From Cephalothrix spiralis (taxonomy: Eukaryota > Nemertea > Palaeonemertea > Archinemertea > Cephalotrichidae): a stretch of 11,727 nt of DNA. The DNA is taken from positions 1 to 11,727 of the forward strand of contig JAUCNG010367483.1 of the NCBI GenBank assembly GCA_032353305.1. The letters are read 5' to 3'. The translations under genes were made by a program, and so were the position numbers. Below the pieces are notes generated by a model. The model had not been told where the DNA came from. It saw only the letters and a program-made list of their open reading frames with translations, and searched no databases. The number at the start of each line of letters is the position of its first letter. The first letter of the stretch is position 1. Positions 1 to 6,473 of this stretch are shown piece after piece.

Positions 1-342
1 CTCTATAAAAAGTTAAATTGCTCTTCAATTTGTTGCCATTTATATTTGAAGTATCACGTTAAACTTTAATATTTCCTTCGTGAACCCCCTTAATGGAAAG
101 ATAATCTAATTTTGAAGGGACTATAGATTTATTGAATCTGGCATCTTATTCCATAGCTATCAAATTATTTTCAAATAACTCCACTTCAGAGGGGCTAGAT
201 AATCTAAAACTGACTTTCTATGACGTAGGCTGTCTGAACCAACCGTCAGTAACAGTCACATTAGGAGATAGCGGAAATACATTGCAAATTTATTAGTTTA
301 CATAGGTTTAAGGAACTTTTTGCGTACAACCTTCAGACCAAG
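1..342. other. Non-coding stretch, probable SLC6 intron
   Basis: No open frame of useful length, tRNA or repeat with clear ends was recognised. The composition is AT-rich with mixed-frame stops. If the SLC6 gene continues to the left, this is intron sequence downstream of the exon. Confidence 0.5.
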
Positions 343-368
343 TTTTCGCTCCCCCCCCCCCGCGAAAA
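343..368. repeat. Poly(C) tract of 11 inside a short hairpin
   Basis: A run of eleven C (351-361) preceded by one T is flanked by perfect 7-bp inverted arms, TTTTCGC (343-349) and GCGAAAA (362-368). The tract is likely to be length-variable and prone to sequencing error. No function can be read from it. Confidence 0.7.
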
Positions 369-430
369 TCTCAGAAGTGCAGGCCTTAACCCTATCAATC
401 CTTATATTAATGGAAAGCTTGAGGAAATTT

Positions 431-611
431 TAGGTTCAAGTTTATCTTTTCACGGGGTCGGACTCTTTTGGGGGCGCCATGGTTTAAAACATCATTTTTT
501 GACCATATCGCATAAATTTCGTAGGTTCGGGGCCAATACCCCAGTAACCCTTATATTGTAGGTTCCAGATTAAATTTTCGAGGGACTCGGACCCTTTTCG
601 GGGGCCACGGG
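431..611 (+). repeat. Diverged direct repeat, two ~53-bp units
   Basis: Unit one (431-483) and unit two (559-611) share the order TAGGTTC, an AT-rich spacer, a GG(G/A)(G/A)(T/C)TCGGAC core and a CTTTT(C/G)GGGGGC end. Similar CCTTATATT sequence precedes both. The period is about 128 bp. Unit two forms the left arm of the palindrome at 571-660. Part of the same wording (CAGATTRAATTTT) returns near 8461, so this may be a dispersed family. Confidence 0.55.
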
Positions 612-660
612 TCAAAAAGCCCTTGGCGCCCCAAAATGGGTCCCGGCCCCTCGAAAATTA
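571..660. repeat. GC-rich imperfect palindrome (36-bp arms)
   Basis: The arms 571-606 and 625-660 are reverse complements apart from a few mismatches and single-base gaps; both contain TTTTCGAGGG, GGACCC and GGGG blocks. The spacer is 18 bp. The GC-rich stem sits in AT-rich sequence. It could be a fold-back transposon remnant or an inverted duplication of the repeat unit at 559-611. There are no clear target-site duplications. Confidence 0.7.
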
Positions 661-1035
661 ATATTGAGGTACGTTTGACATATCAACGCATAACATGCAT
701 ATGTATTCTGTTTTTTGACATTCGAGGCGTAGGAGTCTTTGGAATTGCCTAATTTTGGCATAATGCGAATTTGATGAAAAATGGGTATTATTTTTTGATA
801 TATAAACCGGTTTATTAAACCCTCAACTCATGTTTTTTTTTACAAATTTTGACCATTCAACCAATTTTTGCCTATCTGCTACTATATTTTTTTATATGGT
901 CCAATTGAATATGTTCTTTGGGTTTTGGTCTCTGAAGTCCTTTGAGTGAGTGAACGGAAAAATTGTCTTATTAAATCAACGATTTGGATAATAATTAAGT
1001 GTTAGATCGGGATGTTTGTGAGAATGATTTTTATA
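661..1035. other. Non-coding AT-rich stretch
   Basis: No gene or clear repeat was recognised. A GCGTAGGAGTCTTTGG segment near 728 resembles TCGTAGGAGTCCCTGG near 8420, suggesting a weak dispersed relationship with the 8386-8520 region. Confidence 0.45.
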
Positions 1036-1150
1036 ATATTACTGTATGGTTAGTGATGTATTTCGATTTATCGTTACGAGTAATTTCACGAGACCGGATG
1101 TCGAGTGAAATTACAAGCAATCATGTATTAAAATACGCATACAGTAATTT
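1036..1150. mobile_element. Small fold-back element (MITE-like)
   Basis: Perfect 11-bp ends ATTACTGTATG (1038-1048) and CATACAGTAAT (1138-1148) enclose a second inverted pair, GTAATTTCAC (1080-1089) and GTGAAATTAC (1105-1114). Much of the sequence between the pairs also aligns as an imperfect inverted repeat, so nearly the whole 110 bp can fold back. Outer flanks are TA-rich, so a TA target duplication is possible but cannot be distinguished. There is no coding capacity. Confidence 0.6.
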
Positions 1151-1437
1151 TTATTATTACTCGACAATATAGACCAGTTGATGCACATGCGAATTGCATT
1201 ATGGGTGTCGCTCATTGCGATTCGAAAACGTCAGGGATGATTCCTCGCGAAACGTTAAATTTCGTGTAATAATATTTATCATTACAATGTGTCATAAACT
1301 GAGCATTCGCTGCAATAATAATGACGTCATGAGCCACGTGATTTGAATTTCATTGAGCTCATTCAACGGGGTAGCGTATATACCGTGCAATACGGAATGA
1401 TTTAAGAAGAACATCATAAATTGAACCGATTAAGCCT

Positions 1438-1560
1438 CCCGCACACTATAGTCCGCAGAAACGCAAGAACGCTAACGCAACAAAATCCAACATGTAATCC
1501 TAACCAACACTAATTCGCATAATCGCAGGAACGCAAGAATGCCAATCCTAGTGTGCGGGG
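1438..1560. mobile_element. Left hairpin unit of a CCGCACACTA repeat family
   Basis: The unit begins CCCGCACACTA (1438-1448) and ends TAGTGTGCGGGG (1549-1560) in inverted orientation. The arms continue with GCAGAAACGCAAGAACG on one side and, on the complement of the other, ATTCTTGCGTTCCTGCG. It is non-coding and about 120 bp. It pairs with the unit at 1787-1854 to form a larger symmetrical structure. Confidence 0.65.
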
Positions 1561-1786
1561 TATAATCGCTAAAACGCTAGAACAGAAATGACAGGGGAAA
1601 TATGAAATTTAGTGTAATTTCTTTCTCTCTCGATGGGATTAGTGACCGAGTATCATTAGGTCATAATTGTAGGATTTATATATCTATCTATATAAATAGA
1701 TTAATAATTCAACACGGAAAAAATTGTGTTTATAAATCATTCAAAATCAAACATGTTTTATTTTGATTGCGTTCTAGCAATTATGT

Positions 1787-1854
1787 CCCTGCACACTAGG
1801 AATTTTGATGCGATCGTACAGATCGGCGTTCCAGCGGACTAGTGTGCGGTAGGC
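1787..1854. mobile_element. Right hairpin unit of the CCGCACACTA repeat family
   Basis: The unit begins CCCTGCACACTAGG (1787-1800) and ends GCGGACTAGTGTGCGG (1834-1849). Its outer end is the reverse complement of the left unit's outer end (GCACACTATAGTCCGC at 1441-1456, two extra bases). Its inner end is the reverse complement of the left unit's inner end (1547-1560). It stops about 40 bp from the SLC6 splice donor. Confidence 0.65.
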
Positions 1855-1888
1855 TAAACAGTGTAATAATACAGGTAATAAAACTTAT

Positions 1889-1894
1889 AATTAC
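1889..1894 (-). other. 5' splice donor of the SLC6 exon (G|GTAATT)
   Basis: The minus strand reads GGTGGAG then GTAATTATAAG. Cutting before GT leaves one base of the third Gly codon, a phase-1 boundary inside the family's NGGG motif. The next family residues (normally Ala-Phe) must come from the next exon, which I do not find in 1-1888. Confidence 0.85.
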
Positions 1895-2105
1895 CTCCAC
1901 CATTGCTATAGGCTAAATAGGGAAATCGCCAAACATTCCCAAGGCCAACACTGTAACCAAGAAGTGACAACAGGAAATCAAAACGTCCGGTCCAGTTGCC
2001 TCTGGCGTTGCCATCTTCATCTGTTCCGGTTGCCTCCAAATCATCAGTTTCTTCTGCCAGACGCATCTGGCTGCTGATGTAAGAAAAGCCTTCATTATCA
2101 GCATT
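1895..2105 (-). CDS. Internal exon of an SLC6-family Na+/Cl--dependent neurotransmitter/amino-acid transporter (N-terminal region plus TM1)
   Basis: SLC6 proteins are plasma-membrane symporters that couple Na+ and Cl- gradients to uptake of amino acids, GABA, monoamines or osmolytes. Seen: 70 codons plus one nucleotide. The first ~34 residues are acidic and polar, as in a cytosolic tail. Then comes the RGNW motif (exon residues 35-38; its Arg and Trp match the cytoplasmic gate pair of the family), then TM1 reading [14 protein letters not shown] (50-63), then an SNGGG turn. By LeuT alignment, Ser52, Val53 and Asn57 fall at sodium-site positions and Arg60 at the extracellular gate. Gly54 stands where monoamine transporters carry Asp, so an amino-acid/GABA-type transporter is more likely than a serotonin or dopamine type; the substrate is inferred only. 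The exon starts in phase 0 and ends in phase 1, splitting the third Gly codon. An in-frame stop lies just upstream in the intron. Exon residue 14 is a Met and could be a start in an alternative transcript. All other exons lie outside the window or are unrecognised. Confidence 0.93.
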
Positions 2106-2121
2106 CTGGAAAATAGAGAGA
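2106..2121 (-). other. 3' splice acceptor of the SLC6 exon
   Basis: Read on the minus strand, a pyrimidine-rich run CTCTCTATTTTCCAG ends in AG directly before the exon's first codon AAT. A TTAATAA stretch about 25-30 bases upstream is a possible branch-point region. The same reading frame meets a TAA in the intron just upstream. This makes the acceptor the natural exon boundary, unless translation begins at the internal Met. Confidence 0.8.
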
Positions 2122-2361
2122 TATTATTAACGTCTCATAGAGAGAAATATTCTTAGTCGTTGCAACTGAACACTGAAGAAAAAAATCTGTAGGAATTTGA
2201 AAAGTATAGACTACAGTATTTCTCGGAATTACCAACAGATAATTTGAGAATGTTACAGTGATTTTAGAACGATTTGGCATATCCTGTGTTGAACTTTCGA
2301 GCGATTTGATATGAACAAGGCTGAGATTTAAAATTGAGATTTAAAGAAAGAAATTGTGGTG

Positions 2362-2518
2362 AAAATCTACAAAATAAATTCTGTAGATTTTATTTTTTTA
2401 ATTAAAAAAAAAATTCTACAGAATATTTCAAAATCCTTCAGAATAGTTCAAAATTCTACAGAATATTGTAATATTTTCTGTAGTATTCTCAAATATTCTG
2501 TAGGAAATTCTGTAGATA
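2362..2518. repeat. Cluster of ATTCTACAGAAT-type short inverted repeats
   Basis: A perfect 10-bp hairpin, AAAATCTACA (2362-2371) with TGTAGATTTT (2382-2391), is followed by AATTCTACAGAATATT near 2412 and 2452 and by complementary TTCTGTAG blocks near 2475, 2496 and 2508. A partial unit (CCTTCAGAATAG) lies at 2434-2445. The motif ATTCTACAGAAT is itself nearly palindromic. The cluster is probably a simple-repeat expansion in the intron upstream of the exon; no coding or regulatory role can be shown. Confidence 0.7.
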
Positions 2519-2650
2519 TTTTTCAATTTCAGTAAAGGTTTGTCATGAAATACGAAAAGTACGTCGATCACTTCCATGACAGAGATCGCTTGGTAAGCAG
2601 ATAAAATTGCATAAGGCTAATAGCCGCAATTACGAGAAAGGGGCGTATAT

Positions 2651-2782
2651 ATCTAATAAGTTTTTAGTATTCACACATTATAGCCGTTTTTATGACTAGG
2701 TTAGATACTTTTAACTTGTCTTTAGACGTTTAAGCTAAATGTGTCTAACCATTTAAGCGTGGCATATCGAACTTATTAGCTT
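2651..2782. repeat. Weak inverted-repeat region
   Basis: CTAATAAGTT near 2652 is matched in inverted orientation by AACTTATTAG near 2770. Inside are GGTTAGATAC / TGTCTAACC and other TTTAGAC/GTTTAAGC blocks. The arms are short and interrupted, so this is a possible decayed fold-back element rather than a confident one. Confidence 0.35.
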
Positions 2783-2864
2783 CTATGATGTTTAACCCAT
2801 TTAGATAACGAAAACTACCGTCTTCGTGATATAGATCGGTCAATGAAATAAAAGGATCACAGTC

Positions 2865-2970
2865 TGCCCGGTTAGCTCAGACGGTTGAGGTGTCCTACAT
2901 TTGTACCTAGACGTCATTATTTCATGATGATTTCATTGACGTGCATGGGTTCGATCCCCCCTGGAACCGT
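2865..2970 (+). pseudogene. tRNA-like segment (SINE head or decayed tRNA)
   Basis: An A-box-like TTAGCTCAGACGG (2872-2884) and a B box GGTTCGATCCC (2948-2958) are in tRNA order, preceded by a plausible acceptor start GCCCGGT. The two boxes start 76 bp apart, about 30 bp more than in a compact tRNA, and the 3' side does not pair with the 5' acceptor strand. The central part carries an ACGTCA...TGACGT inverted pair (2911-2916, 2937-2942). It is most likely a tRNA-derived retroposon head with intact-looking internal promoter boxes, not a functional tRNA gene. Confidence 0.55.
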
Positions 2971-3884
2971 CTCGACACAAAGTGCCCAAGACTGGATAAT
3001 CAAAGGCAATCGATAGGTAACGTCTAAATTTACAAATATGTTTAAGACATCCAATAAGCAGGCATAAAAACAATAATGAAATCGGCTATATGGTTTGATG
3101 CTACAATAGAAAATCTTATAAATTATTAAATTATTTAAAATAAGCTTTAAGTTTGTAGTTCGGAATTATCTTTTTTTTTAAATAGAATACATTAAAGGCT
3201 ATATATTTGTGAACACTTTTTAAAATAGATTCGTACACCTTTTATTAAATTTGTTTTGCTTTTTTACTATATAAGTCACATAAAAACAAAATTGCGCTCT
3301 GAAGCGCTATGTACCGCCACCCCACCTGGGGACTTTGCGCTGAAGGAGTTTGGTGGATCGGGGCGCTATAGGATCGCTCGTAGCGTCGCTATTTTGACAT
3401 TTCCCGGCATATATAAGCCAATCATAGAAATATTTTCAAAGAAAATGTATGTACAAATTGTTATCATACAGTACGCAGGTATCAGTTTCCACAAGATGAA
3501 ACAAGTATATGGATGCAATTTGAGAGGCAACATTGATAAGTATTATACGACCGTAATGGCTCTTATGGCTATTTGAGCTAATTCCAATAACATCTGAGAA
3601 AAAATGATTTGTCGGGGATTATTAACGGTATATTTCACTAACAACTTATTCAATAAATGATGTGATTGAAAATATCCTCACAATACACGATGAGGAATAA
3701 AAGTACTCGTACTACCGCGCAGCAGGTCACGAAAACAAAATGGCAATTAATATGAAGGCTGAAAAAGTTTGCTGAAGAGAGTTGGTTTAAATTTTTTTCC
3801 ACTACTAATTGACCTACCCATCCTTTTGGCAATTTTTTTATCTTTACAAATGTTTTCCAGCAACATTTGGACCACCTAGGCTTA
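2971..3884. other. Non-coding stretch without recognised features
   Basis: No gene is supported. A 106-codon plus-strand frame at 3256-3576 has no family resemblance, no domain pattern and no splice context, so it is treated as chance. A GC-richer patch at 3294-3405 contains several GCGCTAT/GCGCTGA words and an imperfect inverted pair around GGTGG/CCACC, possibly a worn repeat. Confidence 0.5.
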
Positions 3885-4165
3885 TTGTGAGAGTGTCAGA
3901 TGACTGACTCAAATAGACACATACGGTCCACTTTATGAGCAGTTACCCTTCAGACCTGTTTACCTATCCCGCACTGCAATATATTTTCTTTATACCGATT
4001 AGCAGTGGGGTTTACCCCGAAGGGAGGGACAGCGCCCCACTCCATTTATTTAACCTGACTGAGCCATCCATGAGGCAAAAGGCAGTGTAAGCTGAAGTTC
4101 TTCCCGATGGAAAGTAGTGTCGAGCCCAGGACCTCCGGATTCAAAGACCAACTCTCAACCACTTT
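3885..4165 (-). mobile_element. tRNA-derived SINE, copy A (B box deleted)
   Basis: On the minus strand this copy runs from a tRNA-like head at the right, through a body with CGACACTAC and GGTTAAATAAATGGAGTGG, to a tail ending in TGTGTCTATTTGAG and CATCTGACACTCTCAC. It aligns end to end with copy C (6632-6902). It lacks about 12 bp that include the B box: copy C has GGTCTCGAAC where copy A passes straight from GAGCCC to AGGACC. It should therefore no longer be transcribable by RNA polymerase III. SINEs move using LINE-encoded enzymes; no such gene is in the window. Confidence 0.8.
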
Positions 4166-4337
4166 TTTGCATTTTAATTATCATTCTTCAAAAAGGATTT
4201 GTGAAAAAATTTTAGAGGGTGGAAAATAGTATATTGAGATGAATGATTCTAATGGTGTCCGCGCATTCCCTGTATTCAGTGGGTTTTTATCTATTGAAAT
4301 TATGATCTAAAATCCGGATCATTAAAAAATGTCAACT
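4166..4337. other. Short AT-rich spacer
   Basis: Spacer between SINE copy A and the first TIR element; nothing recognisable. Confidence 0.4.
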
Positions 4338-4491
4338 TAAAGCAGCATTGCGGTTTATCTTCTGGAACGAGGTTGTAACTCTAAGCTATAATAGGGAAAG
4401 GCCACCAGTAAAATACGATGCAAATGGTTGCAAACTGGAGCTCTAAATGCCACCTCGTTCCTGAAGATTATTAAACCGAAATGCTGCTTTA
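4338..4491. mobile_element. MITE 1: ~150-bp TIR element with TA flanks
   Basis: Ends 4338-4357 and 4472-4491 are reverse complements over 20 bp with one mismatch (TAAAGCAGCATTNCGGTTTA). The arms stay similar inward for about 45 bp through TCTTC(T)GGAACGAGGT. Both outer ends are TA, consistent with a TA target duplication as in Tc1/mariner-type non-autonomous elements; that assignment is inferred. There is no coding sequence. Confidence 0.8.
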
Positions 4492-4535
4492 ATACCAAGT
4501 TTATTTCAAAACTGATACTGCAACAAGGAATGGAG

Positions 4536-4697
4536 TACTAATAGCAGGTAATTCTGGGACAAACTGGGGGTCCTCCTGGTGTGGTGGGGTGTAAACAAAT
4601 TGTTTTCGACCTTGACGATGCGCATGCGTGGAAATATTTTACACACCACCACACCCGTAGCAGCCTCAGTTTGACCTAGAATTACCTGCTATTACTA
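4536..4697. mobile_element. MITE 2: ~152-bp TIR element with possible 5-bp TACTA duplication
   Basis: The left end 4539-4555 and right end 4678-4694 are perfect 17-bp inverted repeats (TAATAGCAGGTAATTCT). The arms continue inward for over 50 bp with shared GTGTGGTGGGGTGTAAA-type sequence. The pentamer TACTA occurs at 4536-4540 and at 4693-4697, outside ATAGCAGGTA ends, so the duplication may be TACTA or a nested TA. The centre contains the palindrome-like TGCGCATGCG. Confidence 0.8.
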
Positions 4698-5365
4698 CTG
4701 AATGGCGATATGTAACTTTTGACGTAAATATTTAGATATAAATAACCATTCATCCATCTTAAAATTATTCCACACCAGTAATTAACGATCGAGTCGCTAA
4801 TTAGAGATAGTATTATCAGAAGAAGAAAACGACTGCTAAAAGCCATAAAACAAACTTATCAAGATCTACCAGTCTCTAGAATGGGACTACCGCACAGAAG
4901 ACCTTGGCTATTCTCCAAACCGAAGTCGAAGATTTAAGCATTATGTATCAAAAGTACGTGCCGCGTACCGCGGCTTGCCTGTCGGGGTAGAACGGGACTA
5001 ACATGTAAAAAAAACATTGAAAAGTCCACGTAGAAAAACATAAAAATAAATAGGTTCCCAACTTAGCCCTTTATGATGCTAGCTAATTTTTTAAAAATCT
5101 GCACTGTAACAAGACGAAAAATAGTCTTCAGAGTTTAAGAGACATCATAATATGCGCATGCGCAAATATATGTGTTTCCAGTTAAATAGAGTCATGTTTA
5201 TAACTGTCCTTAAAGTTACTAACCATCGAAATTATTTGTTCACATAACAATAAAAGGGAAATCCGTCGTATTGTTCCAATAATAATGCCTTGGATAAAAC
5301 ACAGACCTGTGTTGTAACTCCCTATTCACAAACTTTTAGCAAAATATTCATTTAAACTGGTCTAA
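4698..5365. other. Non-coding stretch without recognised features
   Basis: No gene or repeat with clear ends was seen. A short CpG-rich palindrome, GCCGCG-TAC-CGCGGC, lies at 4960-4974, and an alternating TATGCGCATGCGCA at 5152-5165 resembles the core of MITE 2. Confidence 0.45.
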
Positions 5366-5542
5366 TTAGCTGAACGCAGTCCCCATATTAAGGCACCACT
5401 TACTCCCTCCCCAAAGTAAATCTATAGACTGGTCCTCTGCCCAATAGATACTCCGTTTAACTCACACAATTTTGAGATATTTAAGGAAGGCGCTATGTAT
5501 CTATACATGCATATACATTAGCTAAACGCAGTCCCCATGTTA
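5366..5542 (+). repeat. 25-bp direct repeat pair TTAGCTRAACGCAGTCCCCAT...
   Basis: The segments 5366-5390 and 5518-5542 are identical except at two positions. The second copy abuts the tail side of SINE copy B, so the first may be the end of another truncated SINE of that subtype or a duplicated flank. Confidence 0.6.
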
Positions 5543-5722
5543 TCCATGGACCGCCCTATAGGGTCCTCTACTCCACGTAGTTAACCTGACCGAGCCACCC
5601 AGGCAGCAAAGTTAGCTGAAGAACTTGCCAAATGTTCTTCACATTGGAAAGTGATGGGTGAATTCCTTGACTCGAACTAGGAACCTCCGGATTACTAACC
5701 CAATGACCTCACCACTATTCGT
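5521..5722 (-). mobile_element. tRNA-derived SINE, copy B (variant tail)
   Basis: The minus strand shows the same head-to-body order as copies A and C: an AATCCGGAGGT block beside a B box TAGTTCGAGTC (5669-5679), then CACTTTCC, then GTTCTTCAGCT and TGGGTGGCTCGGTCAGGTTAA. After the GGTTAACTACGTGGAGTAG block the tail departs from A and C. It lacks the conserved TGTGTCTATTTGAG end and instead reaches the GCAGTCCCCAT repeat. It may be a sub-family or a truncated, rearranged copy. Confidence 0.7.
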
Positions 5723-5725
5723 CAA

Positions 5726-6046
5726 CCTCTTGTCCACTATTTATAGTAACTTGAACGTATCTGCTTATTTATCACTTCAAGAAGCACCACATAATTATTG
5801 ACATGGCATCGATTCAGATACGGTGTCATAAATACTTATCTTTATCAATACTTAAAATCCATCGTCGGGAAAAGGAGGATTACCTCAGGGCAATCATCAT
5901 CTTTAAGAGCGAAGAGCAGATACCGGAAGAAAACATGTCATAAATATGACATGATTAGAAACACTCATATAGCTCATAAGGGTGTCAGAAATATAAAGGT
6001 AATAAGAAATATCGGATATCTAATGTAGGGTAAAGCATAGACTAAC
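5726..6046. other. Non-coding stretch
   Basis: A 76-codon plus-strand frame (5798-6028) is Arg/Lys/Ile-rich with no recognisable motif and no splice or promoter support. It is treated as chance. Confidence 0.45.
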
Positions 6047-6401
6047 TACCCAGACAGTGCATATCAATCTGTCGTTTATCCTAGTTCCGAGAGTCCATCA
6101 GGTGCTGCCACCTGGTGAAGGATATGTGGTAATAATAATTTAGTCCGTGTCTATTATGTTTTATCAATTTTGAAATAGATAAAATAGACTTCTGTTTACA
6201 TGATTAATTCTATAAAAGTATTTTAGTTTTTACCACTTGAGACTGTATTTAATAAAATTTACGTTAAAACATAATTTTGAAAAAATATTTTGTTAAATTA
6301 GAACCCCGTCGTAAAAATGCCTAGATTACCACATATTCTTCACCAGGCGGCGCTATTTCTAATCGGAACAGAAAATTATTCCCTGGTGCACTGTCTGGGT
6401 A
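6047..6401. mobile_element. MITE 3: 355-bp TIR element with TA ends
   Basis: The outermost 15 bp are perfect inverted repeats: TACCCAGACAGTGCA (6047-6061) and its complement (6387-6401). A second strongly matched inverted block lies inside: 6108-6133 against 6325-6350, 26 bp with two mismatches, around CCTGGTGAAG(G/A)ATATGTGGTAAT. The sequence between the two blocks is diverged, and the ~190-bp centre is AT-rich and non-coding. TA at both ends fits a Tc1/mariner-type target duplication with CCCAGACAGTGC ends; the superfamily call is inferred. Confidence 0.85.
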
Positions 6402-6473
6402 CTTCTGTCCCTTCCCAGTTATAAAATATTTACCAGGCTTTGTTTTAGAAAGTAACCCCTTTATTACCCGACT

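Noticed and set aside
1322-1342. CRE (TGACGTCA) plus E-box (CACGTG) as a promoter
   Set aside because: Short words expected by chance; no transcription start, TATA context or downstream coding exon supports a promoter.
1913-2104. Second minus-strand frame overlapping the SLC6 exon
   Set aside because: Out-of-frame shadow of the real exon, with no transporter motif in that frame.
3407-3418. TATATAA word as a TATA box
   Set aside because: AT-rich background with no supported gene downstream.
3256-3576. 106-codon plus-strand open frame
   Set aside because: Longest frame in the window, but with no domain, signal or family motif, no splice or Kozak support and mixed composition. Consistent with chance in a GC-richer patch.
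5798-6028. 76-codon basic plus-strand frame
   Set aside because: No motif, no splice context and low-complexity basic residues.
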